Source: Bradyrhizobium sp. LHD-71
Lineage (GTDB): Bacteria; Pseudomonadota; Alphaproteobacteria; Rhizobiales; Xanthobacteraceae
Direction: 5' to 3'
Length of the DNA stretch: 64,000 bases
NCBI RefSeq assembly: GCF_031157255.1
Contig: NZ_JAVIFX010000030.1
Span: 1 to 64,000, forward strand
Position 1 is the stretch's first letter; every line of letters starts with the position of its first letter. Under the pieces are notes generated by a model. It was given only the letters and a program-made list of their open reading frames with translations, was not told where the DNA came from and did no database searches. Positions 1-8,644 of the stretch are shown here, piece by piece. The position numbers and the translations under genes are program-made.

Positions 1-547
1 GAGCGGGATGCGGTGGCCGTTACGATGCCGGGCCATAGGCGAGCGAAGCGACGCCGTTCTTCGAACGGCTATGGAAAGCGCCGGAGAAATCCGTGTGATG
101 CCCGAAGGCAATCAAGACGTCGGTACGACGGACGGACGGTCCAAGTGCATGTCCGGGCGACAGTTCGCACGAGCCGGGCGAAGCCAGCGAAAGTGGCGAG
201 GCCTGGGGACATGCAGCAAGCCGTGAAAAGAACCATCGCGTGCGGAGCGCAGGCGTTGAGCCTCCTCCGTGGCAGTTTGCCGTGTGCCTTCCAAAGCACA
301 CGGCTGCCGTATGCCCCAAAGGCATGCGGCGCCGCGGGCGCGGTCAAACGTCCAGCGTTCCGCACAGCCCTTTCGGGCCAAAGGAAAGCGCAAGAAGACC
401 GGCAAGCCTCGGGCCGGACAAACAGGGGCGACGATGCACGTCCGTAGCTCGAAGCGGCTACAGGCCGCAAACCCCACCCTTCCCACGGCCGGAGAGGTGC
501 GGTACGCCACTCCGGCCGGGGCAGAGTCTGTCGAGAGTTGCGGGTCG
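1..547. other. Non-coding, highly structured region
   Basis: No convincing protein is encoded here; the open frames overlap in several phases and are rich in Arg, Pro and Cys as in random GC-rich DNA. The sequence instead holds a series of strong inverted repeats: GCCGTTC/GAACGGC at 53-69 inside an outer CCATAG/CTATGG pair (33-38 with 69-74); GCATGTCC/GGACATGC (147-154 with 207-214) enclosing a small GCCA/TGGC hairpin at 183-197; a perfect 9-bp stem at 279-304; a 10-bp stem with one G-U pair at 306-330; and GCCC/GGGC at 367-378. The last part (about 500-547) must hold the promoter and ribosome site of the LysR gene. This could be a repeat family or a structured RNA; I cannot tell which. Confidence 0.6.
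279..330. repeat. Pair of adjacent strong hairpins
   Basis: GCCGTGTGC (279-287) pairs perfectly with GCACACGGC (296-304). One base later GCCGTATGCC (306-315) pairs with GGCATGCGGC (321-330) with a single G-U. Both loops contain CCAAA. No T-tract follows, so these do not look like a standard intrinsic terminator. Confidence 0.75.
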
Positions 548-1468
548 ATGCGCCTTCCATCCCTAAATGCCATGAGAGCCTTCGAGGCGTTCGCGCGCAC
601 CGGGAGTGTCAAGGCGGCGAGCGACGAGCTGGCCGTGAGCCCGACGGTCGTCTCGCGCCACCTGAGGAATTTGCAGCTCGATCTCGACGTTGCGCTTGTC
701 GAGCCGCGTGGGCGCGGCCTGCTGCTCACCGCTGCCGGCGAAGCCTTCCATACCCAGATCCGCCGCGCCTTCGAGATCATGCGCCAGGCGAACGACGACA
801 TCCGTCCAGACCGCCGACGCAGCCTGACGCTGTGGTGCATTCCGGGCATCGCCAATCATCGGCTGCTGCCGGCGTTACCGATATTGCAGAGCCGTCTCGG
901 AAATTACGAAATCGTTCTGCAGCCCACACTGTCGCGACCGGACCTTATGCGCGGCGAGGCCGACGCCGAAGTCATCTGCATCAACGGGCTGGAGGCTCAT
1001 GCCGACGTCAGGACCGAACTGATCGCGCACCCGCTGGTGCATGCGGTCGCGAGCCCGTCGTTTCAGTCGCGCTTTCCAGAGGTCAGGACGGCCGCCGATT
1101 TCCTGAAGCTGCCGCTGATCCATGAGGCCTCGACACTCTATTGGGAGCAGTGGCTGGAATACTCCGGCGTTACCGACTTCCCGATGCTGCGCGGCCCGCG
1201 TCTGTGGCACGCACACCTGACGATCGAGGCGGCACGGCTTGGCCAGGGCGTCGCGCTCGCCAACACGCTATTGGTCGAAGACGATCTCAAATCCGGCCGG
1301 CTGGTCGATCTCAGTCCGCATCCCGTCCGACTTGGCGGGTATTATTTTCTCGCTGCTGCCAAGCGGTGGGGCGATGCGGAGCTCGTGGTTCTGCGTCGCT
1401 GGCTGAAGGAGACACTGCAGAGCGGCGCGCCAAAGCGTGCATCAGATGCAGCAATTCATGTGGAATAA
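548..1468 (+). CDS. LysR-family transcriptional regulator (GcvA-like)
   Basis: A 306-residue DNA-binding regulator with an N-terminal winged helix-turn-helix beginning LPSLNAMRAFEAFARTGSV, which is typical of the GcvA/AmpR branch, followed by a LysR substrate-binding domain (about residues 90-295). The ATG at 548 was chosen because the family's conserved N-terminus begins there and GAGAG lies about 10 bases upstream; the open frame continues further upstream without homology. It reads in the same direction as the aminotransferase and ABC genes that follow and ends 65 bases before them, so it probably controls that catabolic locus. The effector is unknown; a transported amine or its breakdown product is the natural guess. 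Confidence 0.88.
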   Translation: MRLPSLNAMRAFEAFARTGSVKAASDELAVSPTVVSRHLRNLQLDLDVALVEPRGRGLLLTAAGEAFHTQIRRAFEIMRQANDDIRPDRRRSLTLWCIPGIANHRLLPALPILQSRLGNYEIVLQPTLSRPDLMRGEADAEVICINGLEAHADVRTELIAHPLVHAVASPSFQSRFPEVRTAADFLKLPLIHEASTLYWEQWLEYSGVTDFPMLRGPRLWHAHLTIEAARLGQGVALANTLLVEDDLKSGRLVDLSPHPVRLGGYYFLAAAKRWGDAELVVLRRWLKETLQSGAPKRASDAAIHVE

Positions 1469-1533
1469 GCTGATTGTTCGGGCGCGAGGCGGCTTCTAGC
1501 GTTGCGTGACGTCTGCCTCAACCGGATCCTGCC

Positions 1534-2811
1534 ATGCCGACCAATGCCGAACTGCTGACCCGCCGCAACAATGCGATCGTCCGCGGCGTCAGCCACGCGA
1601 CACCGATCTCGGCGGCGCGCGCCTTGAATGCCGAGATCTGGGACGTCGAGGGCAAGCGCTATGTCGACTTTGCCGGCGGCATTGCGGTGCTCAACACCGG
1701 GCACTGCCATCCGAAGATTCTGGCCGCCGTTACCGAGCAGATGCAGCGCTTCACTCACACCTGCTTTCAGGTGCTGATGTACGAACCTTACATCGCACTC
1801 GCCGAACGGCTGAACGCGCTGGCGCCGATCCCGGGCGCGCTCAAGACCGCGTTTTTTACTACCGGCGCGGAGGCGACTGAGAACGCCATCAAGATCGCGC
1901 GCGCAGCGACCGGACGCTCCGGTGTGATCGCATTCACCGGCGCCTTTCATGGCCGCACCATTATGGCCTCGGCCATGACCGGCAAGGTCGTGCCATACAA
2001 GAAGGGTTTGGGTCCCGTGCTGCCTGACGTCTGGCACGTGCCCTTCCCTGTGCCGCAACTCGGCGTCAGCGTCGAGGATGCGCTCAAGTATCTTAGGTTT
2101 ATCTTCAAGGCCGACACCGACGCGTCGCGGATCGCGGCAATCATCATCGAACCGGTGCAAGGCGAAGGCGGCTTCCACCAGGCGCCGCCGGAGTTGATGC
2201 GGGCGCTGCGCCAGCTGTGCGACGAGACCGGCATCGTGCTGGTGGCGGACGAAGTGCAAACCGGCTTCGGGCGTACCGCAAAGATGTTCGCGATGGAGCA
2301 CTACGACGTCGCGCCCGACCTGATCTGCGTCGCCAAGAGCCTCGCGGGCGGCTTTCCGCTGTCGGGCGTGATTGGCCGCGCCGCGATCATGGACGCGGCC
2401 GACCCCGGCGGACTTGGCGGCACCTACGCGGGCAATCCCCTCGCCTGCGCTGCAGCGCTTGCCGTACTCGACGTGTTCGAAGAGGAACGGCTGCTTGAAC
2501 GCGCGGCCGCGCTAGGTAGCCGGCTCACGGCGCGGCTGCAGAAGTTCCACCTGCAGAACAACCTGCTGCCGATCGATCGCATTCGCGGCCTCGGCGCCAT
2601 GGTTGCGTTCGACATCGTCAGGGAGCGCGGCGGCGCAGAGCCCGACGCGGATGCAACCCGGCGCGTGGTGCAATACGCCTATGAAAACGGCCTGGTGCTG
2701 CTCTCCTGCGGCACCAACGCCAACACCATCCGTATCCTGACGCCGCTGACGGCCGAGGATACCGTTGTCGATGACGGGCTGGATATTCTGGAGGCGGCGC
2801 TTGCACAGTAA
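1534..2811 (+). CDS. gabT: 4-aminobutyrate-type aminotransferase (class III)
   Basis: A 425-residue PLP enzyme of aminotransferase class III. It shows the GAEATENAIK segment (about 111-120), the cofactor-phosphate motif around FHGRT (139-142), the aspartate of VADEVQTGFGR (about 239) and the Schiff-base lysine Lys268 in AKSLAGGFP. Length and sequence fit GabT, which moves the amino group of 4-aminobutyrate to 2-oxoglutarate to give succinate semialdehyde. Other omega-amino acids such as 5-aminovalerate remain possible. It is followed by a polyamine-type ABC importer and two C-N hydrolases, which supports a role in removing the amino group at the end of an imported amine's breakdown. No succinate-semialdehyde dehydrogenase gene lies nearby. 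Confidence 0.88.
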   Translation: MPTNAELLTRRNNAIVRGVSHATPISAARALNAEIWDVEGKRYVDFAGGIAVLNTGHCHPKILAAVTEQMQRFTHTCFQVLMYEPYIALAERLNALAPIPGALKTAFFTTGAEATENAIKIARAATGRSGVIAFTGAFHGRTIMASAMTGKVVPYKKGLGPVLPDVWHVPFPVPQLGVSVEDALKYLRFIFKADTDASRIAAIIIEPVQGEGGFHQAPPELMRALRQLCDETGIVLVADEVQTGFGRTAKMFAMEHYDVAPDLICVAKSLAGGFPLSGVIGRAAIMDAADPGGLGGTYAGNPLACAAALAVLDVFEEERLLERAAALGSRLTARLQKFHLQNNLLPIDRIRGLGAMVAFDIVRERGGAEPDADATRRVVQYAYENGLVLLSCGTNANTIRILTPLTAEDTVVDDGLDILEAALAQ

Positions 2812-2922
2812 GAGGTCACCACTGACACCCGTTCAAAAAAACCACGATTGGCGTGCAAATTAGATGATTGTTGCGTCTCGGACGATGCGCCACGTTTTGG
2901 GAACCCGGGGCAATCGGGCCAA

Positions 2923-2939
2923 CGGCTCGCGGGGAGCCG
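2923..2939. terminator. Hairpin between gabT and the ABC operon
   Basis: CGGCTC and GAGCCG form a 6-bp stem with a 5-base loop in the 227-base gap between the aminotransferase and the ATPase gene. No T-run follows. It may weaken read-through, or simply be GC-rich sequence. Confidence 0.35.
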
Positions 2940-3038
2940 GTAGAATGGATACGCGGGTCAAAACGCGCGTATGACGCTGAGTGTCATGAAGCTTCTTGGA
3001 CAAGGTTCAAACCGGACAGCCGCAGGACGGACCCGGCT

Positions 3039-4136
3039 ATGACGGCCGGTCGGATCGGCCACGATCTCAATGTCGCCGGCCTCTCGAAGTTCTACGGCGA
3101 ATTTGCCGCGCTCGACGACGTGTCGCTGGCGGTCAGGCGCGGCGAATTTCTTACCCTGCTTGGACCGTCAGGCTCCGGCAAAACCACGCTTCTGATGTCG
3201 ATTGCAGGCTTCGTGCAGCCGGACCGCGGCGATATCCTGCTCGATCAGCAGAGCATTGCCCACCTGCCGCCCGAGCAGCGCAATTTCGGTATGGTCTTTC
3301 AAGGCTATGCGCTGTTTCCGCACATGACCGTGTTCGACAATGTCGCGTTTCCGTTGCGGGTACGAAAACGTCCTACGGCCGAGATCCAGGACAAGGTCAA
3401 TGCCGCGCTCGATCTCGTGCAGCTTGCCTCGCGCGCCGACCGCTATCCGCGCCAGTTGTCGGGCGGCCAGCAGCAGCGCGTCGCCCTTGCGCGCGCCATG
3501 GTGTTCACGCCACATCTGCTTCTGCTCGACGAGCCGCTGAGCGCGCTCGACAAGAACCTCAGGGGCGAACTGCAGGACGAGCTGAAGCGTCTGCACAAGC
3601 GGGTCGGCCTTACCTTCATCTATGTCACTCACGACCAGGATGAAGCGCTGTCGATGTCGGACCGGATTGCGGTCATGCGCGACGGCAAGATCGTCCAGCA
3701 CGGCGCCCCGAGCGAGCTCTACGACCGGCCGGCGACGAGGTTCGTCGCCGATTTTCTCGGCAGAAGTAATTTCCTGCGAGGCACCGTCGATGCTCACGTC
3801 GACGGCGGTTTCGTGCTGTCCCATCAGGGCGCAAAGGTCTCTCAGGCGATTGGAGACGGTGAGCGTCCGCCGCTGGGCAAGCAGGTGGTCGTCGCGCTGC
3901 GGCCGGAAAAAATCGCGATCACAGCCGATGGCGGCAGGCCGGACAACCTTCTCAGAGGCGTCATCGCCGAGTGGAGCTACTTCGGCGCCCAGTTCCGCCT
4001 TGTCGTCGACACGCTGGAGTTCGGCGCCGTCGCTGTGGTCGTCCCGGCATGGAAGCACGGCGAGCCGCCTGCCGCTGGTCAGCCGGTGGCGATCGGCTGG
4101 GACGCCGGCGCCGGAACTCTCGTCGCCGACAACTGA
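3039..4136 (+). CDS. ABC importer ATPase, spermidine/putrescine type
   Basis: A 365-residue ATP-binding subunit of the PotA/FbpC class. It has Walker A GPSGSGKTT, the Q-loop, the signature LSGGQQQR, Walker B LLLLDEP, the switch histidine in YVTHDQ and a C-terminal TOBE-like domain (about 280-365). The frame is open further upstream, but ATG 3039 is chosen because it has GGACGG about 8 bases before it and gives the normal N-terminus. It heads a four-gene set (ATPase, binding protein, two permeases) with short spacing, so it powers uptake by those partners at the inner membrane. The substrate is not determined by sequence; polyamine-like or guanidino compounds are favoured by the neighbours. 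Confidence 0.9.
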   Translation: MTAGRIGHDLNVAGLSKFYGEFAALDDVSLAVRRGEFLTLLGPSGSGKTTLLMSIAGFVQPDRGDILLDQQSIAHLPPEQRNFGMVFQGYALFPHMTVFDNVAFPLRVRKRPTAEIQDKVNAALDLVQLASRADRYPRQLSGGQQQRVALARAMVFTPHLLLLDEPLSALDKNLRGELQDELKRLHKRVGLTFIYVTHDQDEALSMSDRIAVMRDGKIVQHGAPSELYDRPATRFVADFLGRSNFLRGTVDAHVDGGFVLSHQGAKVSQAIGDGERPPLGKQVVVALRPEKIAITADGGRPDNLLRGVIAEWSYFGAQFRLVVDTLEFGAVAVVVPAWKHGEPPAAGQPVAIGWDAGAGTLVADN

Positions 4137-4184
4137 TCTTCGAGCCTGCAAATGATCGCCCACATCAAACCGAGAGCCGCTCCC

Positions 4185-5249
4185 ATGACCAGCATCGACA
4201 ACTCGTCCGCGTTATCCCGCCGCAGCCTGCTCAAGGGCGGCGCCGCTGTGATCGCTGCCCCTGCCGTTCTGACCTCGCCGCTTGCGCTCGCCCAGCAGCG
4301 CAAGGAGGTGGTGCTGGTGAACTTTGGTGGCGCCGCGATGAAGGCGTTCGATGAAGCCTACGTTCAGCCGTTCGCCGCGCAAGGCGGCCGCATCGTGCTC
4401 GACGGCAGTGGCGCGCTGAACGGCAAGATCCTGACGATGGTGCAATCGGGCAAAGTCACCTGGGATATCTGCGACGCCGGCATCACCACGCTGGCCGAAC
4501 TCGGTCCGCGCAACGCGCTGGAAAAGATCGACTACAGCATCGTCGACAAGGCGAAGGTGCCAGCCGAATTCGCCTATGAGAACGGCGTGGTGAACTACAT
4601 GTTCTCGTCGGTGCTGGCCTGGGATACGGCCAAGGTGAAGGAAACGCCGACACTCGCCGACTTCTTCGATCTCAAGAAGTATCCGGGCCGCCGGATGATG
4701 CGCAAGGACTCTCAGGCGATGCTCGAGCTGTGCCTGATCGCCGACGGCGTGCCGCAGGACAAGCTCTATCCGCTCGACACCAAACGTGCCTTCGCCAAGA
4801 TCGAAACGATCAAAAAGGACGTGCTGTACTGGAACAGCGGCGCCGAGAGTCAGAGCCTAATGCGCGATGGCGAATGCGTGATGGGTCTGTTGTGGCACAC
4901 GCGTGCCAATGTTCTGAAGGGGGAGACGCAGGGCCGGATCGCATACACCTTCAAGGACGGCTTGCTGCAGCCGGGGCTTTGGGTCGTGCCGAAAGGTAAT
5001 CCGGCAGGTGCGGAGGCGTTTCGCGCCATCGCCTCGATGCAGCAGCCCGAGGGGCAGGTGAAGTTGCTTGCCGCGATGGGCAACGGACCGTCCAATCCGG
5101 CGGCACAGGCCCTGGTACCGCCCGACCTGCGGGCGATGAATCCGGCCGATCCGGCCAATGTGGCGGTGCAGGCGAAGATCAATGCCGCCTGGTACATCGA
5201 GAACCACTCGAAGACCTTCCAGGCCTATCTCGACTTCATCTCGTCCTGA
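4185..5249 (+). CDS. ABC importer periplasmic binding protein (Tat signal)
   Basis: A 354-residue extracellular solute-binding protein of the PotD/SBP_bac_6-like type. The N-terminus carries a twin-arginine signal (SRRSLLKGG then a hydrophobic stretch ending LALAQQ), so it is probably exported folded. An in-frame ATG at 4152 would add 11 residues; 4185 is preferred because it puts the signal peptide at a usual distance from the start. It lies between the ATPase and the two permeases of the same importer. The Tat route and the family fit capture of small cationic or amine-containing compounds, but the ligand cannot be read from the sequence. Confidence 0.87.
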   Translation: MTSIDNSSALSRRSLLKGGAAVIAAPAVLTSPLALAQQRKEVVLVNFGGAAMKAFDEAYVQPFAAQGGRIVLDGSGALNGKILTMVQSGKVTWDICDAGITTLAELGPRNALEKIDYSIVDKAKVPAEFAYENGVVNYMFSSVLAWDTAKVKETPTLADFFDLKKYPGRRMMRKDSQAMLELCLIADGVPQDKLYPLDTKRAFAKIETIKKDVLYWNSGAESQSLMRDGECVMGLLWHTRANVLKGETQGRIAYTFKDGLLQPGLWVVPKGNPAGAEAFRAIASMQQPEGQVKLLAAMGNGPSNPAAQALVPPDLRAMNPADPANVAVQAKINAAWYIENHSKTFQAYLDFISS

Positions 5250-5255
5250 TCCGCC

Positions 5256-6179
5256 ATGCGAGCAATGCTGTCGCGTCTGGCTGCGATTGATCCGGCCCCG
5301 ACGATCGGGGCCGATCCTTCGCGATCGTCTTTAGCGCGCCGCCTGCGGGTCGGCGGATCGGCGCGCTACTGGCTGCTGATGACGCCGGCATTGGCTCTGA
5401 TGATCGTCTTCTATGTCTATCCGATCTCCCGGGTGCTCTGGATCAGCGTCACCGAGCCACAGCCGGGGTTGGAGAATTTCGAGCTGCTTCTGACCAGCGC
5501 CTCGATCCATAAGATGCTCCTGACCACAGCGCGCATCAGTGTCCTGACTACGTTGATCACACTGGTCCTGGCGTATGTGGTCGCCTACGCCCTGGTCCAC
5601 GCCGGCGAGCGTGCGAGACGCTGGATGTTCCTGGGCGTGATCGTGCCGCTGTGGATCTCCGTGCTGGTACGCGCGTTCGCCTGGTTCGTGCTGCTCCGCC
5701 GGGAAGGCCTCATCAACAACATTCTGATGACTAGCGGAGTCGTCGACAGTCCGCTCAGCCTGATCTGGAACGAAACCGGCGTCATGATCGGCATGGTTCA
5801 CTACATGCTGCCGTTCGGCATCCTGCCGATCTACGCCAATATGCGCGACATCGATCAGCGCTGCATCGCAGCCGCCCGCGGACTCGGTGCAACGCGCAGC
5901 GAGGCGTTCCGCAAGGTGTTTCTGCCGCTGTCGATGCCCGGCGTGGTCGGTGCCGGCATTCTGGTGTTCATGTTTTCGCTCGGCTTCTTCGTGACACCCG
6001 CCATTCTCGGCGGCGGCAAGACGCTGATGATCGCCGAGTACATCAAGGTCCAGATCCTGGAAGTCGTACGCTGGGGCGTCGGGACCATGCTGGCCGCAAC
6101 GTTGGTGATCGTCATCGGTGCCCTGCTCGCCGTGCTCAGCCGCTTCGTCGATCTGCGCAAGTTGTTTGGATCGATCTAG
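5256..6179 (+). CDS. ABC importer permease (PotB-like)
   Basis: A 307-residue inner-membrane permease with about six transmembrane segments, the first near residues 38-60. It has the EAA-type cytoplasmic loop (AAARGLGATRSEAFRKVFLPLS, here cited only by position about 207-228), which docks on the ATPase. It starts 6 bases after the binding-protein stop and ends 3 bases before the next permease, so the genes are certainly co-transcribed. It forms the PotB-like half of the channel. Confidence 0.9.
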   Translation: MRAMLSRLAAIDPAPTIGADPSRSSLARRLRVGGSARYWLLMTPALALMIVFYVYPISRVLWISVTEPQPGLENFELLLTSASIHKMLLTTARISVLTTLITLVLAYVVAYALVHAGERARRWMFLGVIVPLWISVLVRAFAWFVLLRREGLINNILMTSGVVDSPLSLIWNETGVMIGMVHYMLPFGILPIYANMRDIDQRCIAAARGLGATRSEAFRKVFLPLSMPGVVGAGILVFMFSLGFFVTPAILGGGKTLMIAEYIKVQILEVVRWGVGTMLAATLVIVIGALLAVLSRFVDLRKLFGSI

Positions 6180-6182
6180 GCC

Positions 6183-6977
6183 ATGAGCGCGTTTCCGTCC
6201 GCCGGCATTTCGATCGCGACACGCTCGATGGCGTGGCTGATCATCTGCTTCCTCGTTCTTCCGATCACCATCGTGTTCGCGGTTTCGGTCACCGACCGGC
6301 CCTACCTGTCCCTGCCCCACGACGGCCTGTCGCTGCAATACTACCGTAGCCTGCTGACCAGCCGGGCGTGGCATACAAGCATTCTGCATAGCCTGGTGAT
6401 CGCCGCAGCCTCGACGGCGATCGCAGTGGTCGCAGGCACGCTTTGCGCGATCGGTTGCTGGCGACTGGGCAACCGCGCCAGCAACGCGGTGCGGATGCTG
6501 ATGCTGGTGCCGATCATCGTGCCGACCGTGGTCTATGCGCTCGGCATCTATCAGTTCTGGGTCGACCTGAAACTGATCGATTCCTATACCGGCGTGATCA
6601 TCGCCCATGCGGTGACCGGGCTTCCTTACGTGGTCATCACCGTTTCGACGGCACTCGCCGGCTTTGATCCGCGGCTCGAGCAGGCCGCCCTCAGCCTCGG
6701 CGCCAGCATGGGTCAGACGCTGCGGATGGTGATCATTCCAAACATTCTGCCAGGCGTCATCTCGGGCGCGATCTTCGCCTTCATCCATAGCTGGGACGAA
6801 CTGATCATCGTGCTGTTCATCGCCGGCCGCGGCGTGTTCACGCTGCCGCGGCGGATATGGGACGGCATCAATGAAAGTCTCGATCCGACGATGGCCGCGG
6901 TCGCCTCCGTGCTGGTGCTGACGACCGTAGTTCTCCTGCTGATCGACATCGCCATCCGTGCGCGACGCACGCAATAA
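6183..6977 (+). CDS. ABC importer permease (PotC-like)
   Basis: A 264-residue second permease with about six membrane segments and an EAA loop near residues 163-180 (EQAALSLGASMGQTLR region). It pairs with the preceding PotB-like subunit. It is followed after 17 bases by the amidohydrolase gene, linking uptake and hydrolysis in one transcript. Confidence 0.9.
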   Translation: MSAFPSAGISIATRSMAWLIICFLVLPITIVFAVSVTDRPYLSLPHDGLSLQYYRSLLTSRAWHTSILHSLVIAAASTAIAVVAGTLCAIGCWRLGNRASNAVRMLMLVPIIVPTVVYALGIYQFWVDLKLIDSYTGVIIAHAVTGLPYVVITVSTALAGFDPRLEQAALSLGASMGQTLRMVIIPNILPGVISGAIFAFIHSWDELIIVLFIAGRGVFTLPRRIWDGINESLDPTMAAVASVLVLTTVVLLLIDIAIRARRTQ

Positions 6978-6994
6978 CCGAACTGATAACAACC

Positions 6995-8596
6995 ATGCCC
7001 AGAAACAGCGACCTGACCCCCGATAAAGCGCTGGCAGTGAAGTGGATCAACGACAACGTTGCGCAGTTGTCCCGCGATCACATGACGATCTGGAATCTTC
7101 ACGAGCCATCCTGGCGCGAATACAAGTCCTCGGCCTGGTACGTCGAACGGCTGAGGGCCGAAGGCTTCGACGTCGAAGCCGGCTCGGGTGAGATGCCCAC
7201 CGCCTTCGCAGCAGTCTGGTCGAACGGCGACGGTCCGACCATCGGCGGGTATGCCGAGTATGACGCGGTTCCGGGCGCGTCACAGGATCCAGTGCCGCGG
7301 CGTCAGCCTCGCGTCGGTGTCAACCGTCACGCGGCAGGCCATACCGATCCGCATTCCGCGCTCGGCATGGGATCTTTCACGGGCTTCCTGGCGGCCAAAC
7401 ACGTGATGGAGCGCCACGGCATCAAGGGCCGGCTGAAGTTTTTCGGCGAGCCGGCCGAGAAGATGTGCGGCTCCAAACCCGTTCACGCGGCCAAGGGCTA
7501 CTACAACGATCTCGATGCAGCGATCAGCTTTCATCCGCATTCCTTTCCGAGGCTCGCCAACAGCTGCTTCTGGGACACGCACAGTGCCCCCTATTGGAGC
7601 CGGATCTACACATTCGAATGCGACAATCCGGAAACCTGGCAGAATGCTGGCGCCGTGACCGGCGTCGCCCACGGTCACTCGGCCGCGCGCGCACCGGGCG
7701 CGATCGATGCGGTCTGCCTGATGTACACGTCATCCAAATACATGAAGGAGTCGATGCTGCCGCATCACGGCAGCTGGAGTTTGAACGAGTTCATTCTGCA
7801 TGCGGGACAGGCGGCAGCGGACAATATCGCGCCGGGTCTCGCCCAGATTCAATATTCGCTGCGCGCTCCAACGCTCGACATGTGCGCGCGCGTGTTCGAG
7901 GTGCTCGACCGCAACGCCGAACATTGCGCGGCGATGACGCACAGCAAGGTTACGGCGAACTGGATCACCCGGACGCGGGCTGGCCTTGCCAATCACGCCA
8001 TGGCTGAAGTCACCTGGCGCAATTTCGAGGCGATCGGCGCGCCGCAATGGGACGAGAAGGCGCGCAGTTTCGCCCGCGAGATCCAGGCCAGTCTCGACAT
8101 TCCGCCGATGGAGGATCCGTTCACGCCGGAGATCCAGCACCTGACCGCACCTTGGGACGGCGAGAAAGCCTTTCGCGAACAGCTGCCGTCCTGGCAGACC
8201 AATCTCGCGGCCGACGACTATGTCGACTACACTTGGCACGCACCGACTGTGCGTCTTTATGTCGGCCGTCCGACCTTACGCGCGCCAAACCCCGGCTATC
8301 GCTATCCCGAGTGGACGCGTCATGCGATGGGAGGCGTGCCGGCCTGCATCGATCCGATGTGGCTGACCGCCGGCAAGGTGATCGCGACGACCATTCTCGA
8401 TCTGCTGAGCGATGGCGTCTCACTGGACAAGGCGAAAAGCGAATTTCGCGAACGTACAGGCGGAGGAATCGGAGGCACCTCGTGGATCGCCCCGCTGTTG
8501 CCCGCCGACTTCGCGCCGCCGGTCCATTACCGCTGGCCGGAATACGTCACGACCGTACGCGGCCAGGAGTGGACGATTCCAACCGCCGCACCTTAG
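6995..8596 (+). CDS. M20-family amidohydrolase (AbgB-like)
   Basis: A 533-residue cytoplasmic hydrolase of the M20 peptidase/amidohydrolase superfamily, related to p-aminobenzoyl-glutamate hydrolase subunit B. Recognisable parts are YAEYDAVPG (about 88-96), a GHTDPHSALGMGS region near 115-127, FFGEPAEK near 148-155 and AISFHPHSFP near 178-187. In most M20 enzymes the third motif reads PAEE, where the second Glu binds metal; here it is Glu-Lys, so metal binding may differ. The enzyme probably splits an amide or ureido bond in the imported compound. It sits between the importer and a DDAH-like gene. Start 6995 is the first ATG after the permease. Confidence 0.82.
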   Translation: MPRNSDLTPDKALAVKWINDNVAQLSRDHMTIWNLHEPSWREYKSSAWYVERLRAEGFDVEAGSGEMPTAFAAVWSNGDGPTIGGYAEYDAVPGASQDPVPRRQPRVGVNRHAAGHTDPHSALGMGSFTGFLAAKHVMERHGIKGRLKFFGEPAEKMCGSKPVHAAKGYYNDLDAAISFHPHSFPRLANSCFWDTHSAPYWSRIYTFECDNPETWQNAGAVTGVAHGHSAARAPGAIDAVCLMYTSSKYMKESMLPHHGSWSLNEFILHAGQAAADNIAPGLAQIQYSLRAPTLDMCARVFEVLDRNAEHCAAMTHSKVTANWITRTRAGLANHAMAEVTWRNFEAIGAPQWDEKARSFAREIQASLDIPPMEDPFTPEIQHLTAPWDGEKAFREQLPSWQTNLAADDYVDYTWHAPTVRLYVGRPTLRAPNPGYRYPEWTRHAMGGVPACIDPMWLTAGKVIATTILDLLSDGVSLDKAKSEFRERTGGGIGGTSWIAPLLPADFAPPVHYRWPEYVTTVRGQEWTIPTAAP

Positions 8597-8644
8597 CCGC
8601 ATCGCAGCAACACCGATCATTCCCCTTCTAAAATAGAGACCGCC

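Noticed and set aside
13-447. Overlapping small open frames in the first 500 bases
   Set aside because: Frames exist in several phases with no homology; hairpins dominate, so I treat it as non-coding.
269-547. Long N-terminal extension of the LysR frame
   Set aside because: The LysR family start is at 548; the upstream part is basic low-complexity and covers hairpin DNA.
5331-6992. 553-codon reverse-strand open frame opposite two permease genes
   Set aside because: It is rich in His, Asp, Arg and Gln and has no domain; it is the usual antisense shadow of hydrophobic GC-rich coding sequence.
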